NCBI GenBank assembly: GCA_031273885.1
Contig: JAISRA010000075.1
Location: 1 to 11,568 of the forward strand
Direction of reading: 5' to 3'
From: Endomicrobium sp.
GTDB lineage: Bacteria > Elusimicrobiota > Endomicrobiia > Endomicrobiales > Endomicrobiaceae
Length of the DNA stretch: 11,568 nucleotides
Below, one piece after another: positions 7,453 to 11,568 of the stretch. The notes under the pieces are model-generated. The model was not told where the DNA came from and searched no databases. It worked only from the letters and a program-made list of their open reading frames with translations. A program made the translations under genes and the position numbers. Every line of letters starts with the position of its first letter. Within the stretch, counting starts at the first letter, position 1.

Positions 7453-7472
7453 CGCCAAAAACTTTGTGGAAG

Positions 7473-7682
7473 TTATTTTAAAGAAATTAGATAGCTGTAC
7501 TCATCTTGTATTATATTAACTTTATCTTCTCTTAAAAGCCAACCCAATGCAAGATAAAGCGTTGTATTAGACATTTCAAGATTTGTCTTGATCTTTATTG
7601 TAGATGCTTCTTTCCCATTTTCCAATAAGTATTGCCACACTTCCTCTGCAATCAATCCTATTTTCAATGACAGTTCATTCAT
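7473..7682 (-). CDS. Small winged helix-turn-helix protein (DUF2582-like)
   Basis: A 69-residue protein with no transmembrane or signal sequence. It reads as one compact winged-helix domain: IGLIAEEVWQYLLENGKEAS, a middle helix-turn-helix around IKIKTNLEMSNTTLYLALGW, then LLREDKVNII and a short wing YSYLISL. The IG..A..VW..L...G pattern with ALGWLLREDKV is the mark of the small winged-helix family formerly called DUF2582, found in diderm anaerobes; its function is not established. The ATG at 7682 is chosen because AAAAGGTG lies seven bases before it and it falls four bases after the accB stop; an in-frame TTG at 7706 would overlap accB. Lying between accB and ftsK, it could be a DNA-binding regulator or an accessory factor; nothing in the sequence decides. 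Confidence 0.8.
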   Translation of the reverse strand: MNELSLKIGLIAEEVWQYLLENGKEASTIKIKTNLEMSNTTLYLALGWLLREDKVNIIQDEYSYLISLK

Positions 7683-7686
7683 TAGT

Positions 7687-8130
7687 TTACACCTTTTCAA
7701 CTTCAAACAAATCCTGTCCTGAATTTACAGATTTGCCGGTTTCTGCAAGCACTTTTATTATTTTTGCTTTGAACGTGGCTTTTACTTCATTCATAACTTT
7801 CATTGCTTCAATTATACATATAGTTTTTCCAACTTCAACAATATCTCCATCATTTACAAACACAGGAGATGATGGAGAAGGTGATTTATAAAATACACCG
7901 GTTATCGGGGATTTTATCGTTTCACTTGAGACAAATGGTTTTTTTTTAATTATATCAACTAAAGGACTTTGCTGTACAACTGCTTGTCTTTTTTGGACTA
8001 TAAATTCACTATTATCTTTACGTTTTATACAAACACTGTAATCTTTTGAGTTTACTTTAAGTTCCTGGATTTTTTCCTCTTTCATTATTTCATAAAAAGA
8101 CTTTATCTTGCTTTTAATATCATTAGTCAT
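7687..8130 (-). CDS. accB: Biotin carboxyl carrier protein of acetyl-CoA carboxylase
   Basis: The carrier that moves carboxylated biotin between biotin carboxylase and carboxyltransferase in the first step of fatty acid synthesis. The 147-residue protein has the AccB layout: an N-terminal helix-strand segment (IKSFYEIMKEEKIQELKV), a variable linker of about 45-70, and a biotinyl domain of about 72-147 beginning IKSPITGVFYKSPSPSSPVF and holding EAMKVMNEV, with biotin expected on K111. The P-S-P-S-S-P segment corresponds to the AccB thumb loop, which argues for AccB over oxaloacetate-decarboxylase-type carriers. The ATG at 8130 is chosen over an in-frame GTG at 8187 because GAAAGGG lies five bases upstream and the family begins there. 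The usual partner accC (biotin carboxylase) is not next to it. Confidence 0.93.
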   Translation of the reverse strand: MTNDIKSKIKSFYEIMKEEKIQELKVNSKDYSVCIKRKDNSEFIVQKRQAVVQQSPLVDIIKKKPFVSSETIKSPITGVFYKSPSPSSPVFVNDGDIVEVGKTICIIEAMKVMNEVKATFKAKIIKVLAETGKSVNSGQDLFEVEKV

Positions 8131-8135
8131 GTTAA

Positions 8136-8142
8136 CCCTTTC
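8136..8142 (-). promoter_or_regulatory. Ribosome binding site fixing the accB start
   Basis: GAAAGGG five bases upstream of ATG 8130-8128. It removes 19 codons from the longest open frame, which would begin at GTG 8187 inside the inverted repeat. Confidence 0.65.
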
Positions 8143-8149
8143 AATTAAA

Positions 8150-8229
8150 AGTGAAGATTGACTAGCGGGTATAAAAATTAACGGCACTGTAATCTATTAA
8201 TTTTGTATTTCCCGTTCTCTAACTTCACT
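8150..8229 (-). repeat. Long imperfect inverted repeat filling the pnp-accB spacer
   Basis: Outer arms AGTGAAG (8150-8156) and CTTCACT (8223-8229) enclose a longer inner pair, CGGGTATAAAAATTAA (8166-8181) against TTAATTTTGTATTTCCCG (8197-8214), with one mismatch, a 2-base bulge and a 15-base loop. In the minus-strand transcript the structure starts two bases after the pnp stop and ends just before the accB ribosome binding site. It is followed by UUUAAUUG, only a short U-run. Likely roles are a weak terminator, an RNase III processing site or protection of the pnp 3' end. Confidence 0.6.
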
Positions 8230-8230
8230 G

Positions 8231-10300
8231 TTAATTTGCTGCTTTCACACTCAAATTAATTCTTCCCTGTTTATCTATCTCAATTACTTTCACTTTAACC
8301 TCATCACCCTCTCTGACAACATCTTCAACTTTTTTTGTACGTTGGTTCGAAAATTGTGAAATATGTATTAAACCCTCTTTACCTGGTAAAATTTCAGCAA
8401 AAGCTCCAAATGGCATAAGTTTTGTAATTTTTGCATTATATATTTTACCAATTTCTGCTTCAGTAGCCATAAACTCAACATATTCTTTTACGCAGTCAAT
8501 ACCTGCCAATTCTGTACCGGAAATGAATACTTTTCCAGTTTCTTCAATATCTATTTTAACACCGTTATCTTCCTGAAGTCTTCTTATATTCTTTCCACCT
8601 GGACCTATAAGTTCGCCAATTTTATTTTGAGGGATTGTTAAAGTAACCATACGGGGAGCGTAATTTGAAAGATTACTTTTAGGGAACGAAATTACGGCGT
8701 CCATTTTGTCTAGTATGTAAAATCGCCCGTGTTTTGCCTGATCTAATGCCTGAGCCAGAATTTCAGTAGTAAGCCCTGAAATTTTTATATCCATCTGTAG
8801 AGCTGTAATACCGTTTTTTGTACCGGCAACTTTAAAATCCATATCTCCAAGATGATCTTCCATTTCCATTATATCTGTTAGGATAACGTAATTATCATCT
8901 TTTTTCACAAGACCCATTGCAATGCCAGCGCAACTTGATTTTACTGGTACACCTGCATTAAATAAAGCAAGGGATCCTCCGCAAACTGATGCCATTGATG
9001 AAGAACCATTTGACTCCAATATATCTGATACTATCCTTATTGTATACCCAAAATCTTCCTCATTTGGCAAAATTGGCTTCAAAGCTCTTTTAGCTAAATT
9101 ACCATGACCAATTTCTCTTCTAGTGGTGGATCTTTCGCTTTTAGGCTCTCCGGTTGCAAAACCTGGGAAATTATAATGAAGCATAAAACGTTCCTTATAC
9201 TCGCCTGCGAGTTCATCCATAACCTGCATATCGCTTGGAGTTCCAAGAGTTACAGTTACTAATGCCTGCGTATGACCCCTTGTAAATAAACTGGAGCCAT
9301 GTGCTCTAGATAGTACGTCTGTTTCGCAAGTTATAGGTCTTATCTCCTTTAATCCACGCCCATCTGTACGAATTTTTTTATTTAAAACAAGCTCTCTTGC
9401 CTTTTTATAGAAAATATCTTCTAATATTATGTCTATAGTAGCAGGCAATTCTTCAGGATACTTTTTGAGAAGTCTTGCTGATATATCCTTTTTAAATGAT
9501 GTCCAAAAAAAATCTCTTTCATTTTTTTCTTTGATTGTAACACTGAATTCAGCTTTTTCAATTGCTTCAGCTTCAATATCTGTCCTCAACGCTACATTAT
9601 ACTGAGGTTCTTCAACAGAAACTTTTACTTTCGTAGGCAACTTTTTTTGAACTAAACATATTTCTTTTATTATTTCTCTTGCAAAATTTAAAGCTTCAAG
9701 CATTTCAGCTTCTGCGAGTTCCTGTGCACCTGCTTCAACCATTGTTAAAGCTTCATCAGTTCCGCTTACAACCAAATCCAAAACGCTTAGTTTTTGTTCT
9801 GAGATTGATGGATTTACAATAAGACGTCCATTTACTTTACCTATTCTAACAGAAGTTATAGGTGTTGTAAACGGCAAATCAGACGTATATAATGCAATGG
9901 AAGCACCCAAAATAGAAACTATATCAGAATTGTTTTCCCCGTCATGCGAAAGTACGCCAGCAAATACCTGTGTCTCATTTTTCCAACATTCAGGAAAAAG
10001 AGGTCTAATACTTCTATCTATAAGTCTGCTCACTAATATTTCGCTATCTCTGGGTTTAGCTTCTCTTTTAAAAAAACCTCCAGGGATTTTACCAACAGCG
10101 TACGTTTTTTCTCTGTAATCTACTGTCAAAGGCGTAAAATCTATACCAGGTTTAAGATCTTTAGAAGCAACTACTGCAACCAGCACTATTGTTTCACCTA
10201 ATCTTACAGTGCAAGAACCATTTGCCTGCTTTGCAACTTTGCCGGACTCTATAACAAATTCCTTACCGGCAATTTCTATTTTTTTCTTAAAATACTCCAT
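8231..10300 (-). CDS. pnp: Polyribonucleotide nucleotidyltransferase (PNPase)
   Basis: A phosphorolytic 3'-to-5' exoribonuclease that degrades and tails RNA as a trimer. The 689-residue protein contains two RNase PH domains (about 1-210 and 300-525), a KH domain with the IGPGGKNI loop at about 565-572, and an S1 domain at about 616-687 ending EIDKQGRINLSVKA. Hallmarks of the catalytic second PH domain are FTRGHTQALVTVTLGT, FPGFATGEPKSERSTTRRE, MDFKVAGTKNG and QMDIKI. ATG 10300 is chosen because GGAG lies six bases upstream and the protein then begins MEYFKKKIEIAGKEF as in the family; earlier in-frame options are ATG 10312 and TTG 10339. It follows rpsO as in many bacteria, across a structured spacer that may serve autoregulation. 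All domains are intact. Confidence 0.97.
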   Translation of the reverse strand: MEYFKKKIEIAGKEFVIESGKVAKQANGSCTVRLGETIVLVAVVASKDLKPGIDFTPLTVDYREKTYAVGKIPGGFFKREAKPRDSEILVSRLIDRSIRPLFPECWKNETQVFAGVLSHDGENNSDIVSILGASIALYTSDLPFTTPITSVRIGKVNGRLIVNPSISEQKLSVLDLVVSGTDEALTMVEAGAQELAEAEMLEALNFAREIIKEICLVQKKLPTKVKVSVEEPQYNVALRTDIEAEAIEKAEFSVTIKEKNERDFFWTSFKKDISARLLKKYPEELPATIDIILEDIFYKKARELVLNKKIRTDGRGLKEIRPITCETDVLSRAHGSSLFTRGHTQALVTVTLGTPSDMQVMDELAGEYKERFMLHYNFPGFATGEPKSERSTTRREIGHGNLAKRALKPILPNEEDFGYTIRIVSDILESNGSSSMASVCGGSLALFNAGVPVKSSCAGIAMGLVKKDDNYVILTDIMEMEDHLGDMDFKVAGTKNGITALQMDIKISGLTTEILAQALDQAKHGRFYILDKMDAVISFPKSNLSNYAPRMVTLTIPQNKIGELIGPGGKNIRRLQEDNGVKIDIEETGKVFISGTELAGIDCVKEYVEFMATEAEIGKIYNAKITKLMPFGAFAEILPGKEGLIHISQFSNQRTKKVEDVVREGDEVKVKVIEIDKQGRINLSVKAAN

Positions 10301-10429
10301 TTTGAACTCCATTGTGTGCCCAACACTATCCTCGCACAAAAGACCAAAACAAATACTTGCATTACTTATACATATACGGTCAAGTATTTACTTGTATCAT
10401 TTATGTTTTTTTGCTAGGCTCTAGTTTTT
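10301..10429 (-). promoter_or_regulatory. Structured rpsO-pnp spacer with two competing hairpins
   Basis: CAAGTATTTACTTG at 10381-10394 is a small perfect hairpin (5 bp, 4-base loop). Its CAAGTATTT part (10381-10389) is also the exact complement of AAATACTTG at 10351-10359, giving a 9-bp stem with a 21-base loop. The two folds share bases and cannot form together. Further down, TGTGC and GCACA flank the region before the pnp ribosome binding site. In E. coli the rpsO-pnp spacer carries RNase III-processed hairpins through which PNPase controls its own synthesis; a similar role here is inferred. I see no convincing separate pnp promoter. Confidence 0.45.
10307..10310 (-). promoter_or_regulatory. 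Ribosome binding site fixing the pnp start
   Basis: GGAG six bases before ATG 10300-10298. This site lies inside the longer open frame, four codons after the alternative ATG at 10312, and makes 10300 the best start. Confidence 0.65.
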
Positions 10430-10690
10430 TTACTTTCTAAGCTCTAATTTTTTGATCAAAGAAATGTAACTTTCTTTATTATGTTTTTTGACATAATCTA
10501 ACAATCTTCTTCTCTGTCCTATCATTTTGAGAAATCCGAGTCTAGAAGCAAAATCTTTTGGGAATTTCTGAAAATGATCTGAAAGATATTTTATCCTCGT
10601 TGTAAGAAGAGCAACCTGCACTTCAGAAGAGCCAGTGTCAGTTGCATGTATTTTATACTGCTCAACTATTTCTTTTTTAACAAATGCCAT
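10430..10690 (-). CDS. rpsO: 30S ribosomal protein S15
   Basis: A primary 16S rRNA-binding protein of the small subunit platform, also part of the B4 bridge. The 86-residue sequence shows the S15 pattern: HATDTGSSEVQVALLTTRI, then a rRNA-contact loop HFQKFPKDFASR in which the conserved aspartate and serine are kept but the usual second histidine is phenylalanine, then IGQRRRLLDYVKKHN. The family is normally 88-89 residues, so it is complete. ATG 10690 is chosen because GGAG lies seven bases upstream and MAFVKKE begins the family; the frame stays open 33 codons further upstream but runs through the promoter. It is the first gene after a gene-free region and probably heads the rpsO-pnp transcript. 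Confidence 0.97.
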   Translation of the reverse strand: MAFVKKEIVEQYKIHATDTGSSEVQVALLTTRIKYLSDHFQKFPKDFASRLGFLKMIGQRRRLLDYVKKHNKESYISLIKKLELRK

Positions 10691-11035
10691 ATTATCACTC
10701 CTTGACTTCCGTGCTTTTAATATCATTAAATGACAAAGGAATTGTATCAAATATTTTATCTTCTGTCCAATTTTATCGTAATATTTCATTTGGTAGCGTT
10801 TGTTTACTTATCAAACTTGACTCTAATTGAATACTCAAAACTTTTGTTAAATCTAATAAATTGGCATTTTTAGTGCACATATTTAACGGTATAATTTATA
10901 ACAAAGACATCATAACACATATCTACTGGTGCACAAAATAAATGTAATATCATACGAATTAAAAACTGATGAATTTGACACAACATGAGATAAGTTTTAA
11001 TTTTCATGATACCGCAAATATTGTGTTCATATAAC
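10691..11035 (-). other. Gene-free stretch between the clpB terminator and rpsO
   Basis: About 345 bases with no gene I can support. It holds the rpsO promoter and a short rpsO leader. It also has two copies of the palindrome GTGCAC (10873-10878 and 10929-10934) and an open frame of 45 codons (11007-10870) without a ribosome binding site. No tRNA-like fold or repeat array is visible. It separates the clpB and rpsO transcription units. Confidence 0.6.
10741..10769 (-). promoter_or_regulatory. Promoter of rpsO
   Basis: TGGACA (10769-10764) and TACAAT (10746-10741) are 17 bases apart on the minus strand, and the -10 box is preceded by TGA, making an extended -10 element. The predicted start near 10734 leaves a leader of about 44 bases to the rpsO ATG. 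This is the best-formed promoter in the window and the obvious origin of the rpsO-pnp transcript. Confidence 0.6.
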
Positions 11036-11077
11036 AAACTCTTTATGTTTTAAATAGTTAAAAAACATAAAGAGTTT
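11036..11077 (-). terminator. Intrinsic terminator of clpB, perfect 16-bp hairpin
   Basis: Arms at 11036-11051 and 11062-11077 are exact complements (AAACTCTTTATGTTTT and its inverse) around a 10-base loop. On the minus strand the hairpin starts at the clpB stop codon and ends in GUUUGUU; on the plus strand it is followed by TTAATTTATA and then a T-run, so it could work both ways. The stem is long but AT-rich. Confidence 0.75.
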
Positions 11078-11568
11078 TAATTTATATATTTTTTTTTAAA
11101 TTCTAAATTATCTTTGCCTTTTTTAGGCACATCTACAATAATATTGTCGCCTTCTTTGAACTCTCCCGAAATAAGTTTCGAGGAAAGAAAATTCAATAGA
11201 TATGTTTGTACAGCTCTTTTTAAAGGTCTTGCACCAAAAGCAGGATCATATCCTTTTGAAGCGATAAAATCTTTTGCTTTGTTTGTCAGTTCTACATGTA
11301 TTTTTCTTTTTTCAAGACGATCTTCAAAAGATTTAATCTGTATATCAACAATTTTATTCAACTGACGTTCATTTAAGTTTTGGAATATTATTATTTCATC
11401 TATTCTATTTAAAAATTCCGGCCTAAAATAGTTGTGAAGATCTTGCGTAACTCTAATTTTCATATCATCATAATTATCATTGCATTGAATATACTGCGAA
11501 CCTATGTTTGACGTCATTATGATAACAGTATTTTTAAAATCCACAGTTCGACCTTGATTATTAGTAAG
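11077..11568 (-). CDS. clpB: Chaperone ClpB, C-terminal part (cut by window edge)
   Basis: The last 163 residues of the AAA+ disaggregase that works with DnaK to rescue aggregated proteins. The frame runs uninterrupted to the right edge as LTNNQGRTVDFKNTVIIM, so the GTG within it is an internal valine and not the start. The fragment covers the end of the second nucleotide-binding domain: VDFKNTVIIMTSNIGS (Walker B/sensor-1 region), FRPEFLNRIDEIIIF at about 48-62 with the arginine-finger region, and the small C-terminal domain with GYDPAFGARPLKR, whose GARPLKR (112-118) is the sensor-2 motif. RPEFLNRID is shared with ClpA/ClpC, but GRTVDFKNTVIIMTSN and the short tail fit ClpB best. It ends in its own terminator and is separate from rpsO. 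Confidence 0.9.
   Translation of the reverse strand, partial: LTNNQGRTVDFKNTVIIMTSNIGSQYIQCNDNYDDMKIRVTQDLHNYFRPEFLNRIDEIIIFQNLNERQLNKIVDIQIKSFEDRLEKRKIHVELTNKAKDFIASKGYDPAFGARPLKRAVQTYLLNFLSSKLISGEFKEGDNIIVDVPKKGKDNLEFKKKYIN

Noticed and set aside
10411..10430. CTAGGCTCTAG followed by a T-run, looking like a plus-strand terminator
   Set aside because: The stem is only four base pairs and no plus-strand gene exists upstream for it to terminate.
11077..11544. Reading the right-end gene as a complete 155-residue protein starting at GTG 11544
   Set aside because: The frame stays open to the window edge with the ClpB-specific QGRTVDFKN sequence, so the GTG is an internal valine codon of a longer gene.

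Overview
The window is an AT-rich bacterial chromosome segment in which every supported gene is read from the minus strand, so transcription runs from high to low coordinates. It is packed with housekeeping genes: spacers are short, three junctions overlap by 4 bases (pgsA/pgpA, ftsK/lolA, small ORF/dnaB), and there is no tRNA, rRNA, insertion sequence, CRISPR array or phage gene. LolA implies a cell with an outer membrane. Low GC, A/T homopolymer runs, TTG/GTG starts and this gene order would fit a fermentative or host-associated diderm such as an Elusimicrobiota/Endomicrobium-like bacterium, but that placement is an inference from memory and not proven by the sequence.

Right end (11568-10691): the C-terminal 163 codons of clpB end in a perfect 16-bp hairpin terminator. 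A 345-base gene-free stretch follows, holding a good promoter for rpsO. Middle right (10690-7473): rpsO (S15) and pnp (PNPase) form the widespread rpsO-pnp pair, separated by a structured spacer with two mutually exclusive hairpins. A 100-base spacer after pnp is almost entirely one long imperfect inverted repeat. accB (biotin carboxyl carrier protein) and a 69-codon winged-helix protein follow.

Middle (7437-1286): an envelope and division block of ftsK, lolA, rodZ, rimO, pgsA and pgpA. It links chromosome translocation at the septum (FtsK), lipoprotein transport (LolA), rod-shape cytoskeleton anchoring (RodZ) and two consecutive steps of phosphatidylglycerol synthesis (PgsA then PgpA), with a ribosomal S12-modifying enzyme (RimO) in between. 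The order rpsO-pnp...ftsK...rodZ...pgsA matches the long-known Bacillus-type arrangement, which there continues into cinA-recA; here it continues into a metallo-beta-lactamase-fold hydrolase and dnaB instead.

Left end (1216-1): a glyoxalase II-like (YcbL-type) hydrolase with its own likely promoter, a spacer with a hairpin and a promoter, a 24-residue open frame with a good ribosome binding site whose stop overlaps the dnaB start, and the N-terminal 131 codons of dnaB.

Most genes are conventional. The points most worth a second look are the tiny ORF coupled to dnaB, which looks like the first part of a ParE/RelE-type toxin, and the two structured spacers flanking pnp. I see no convincing evidence of a wholly new multi-gene system.
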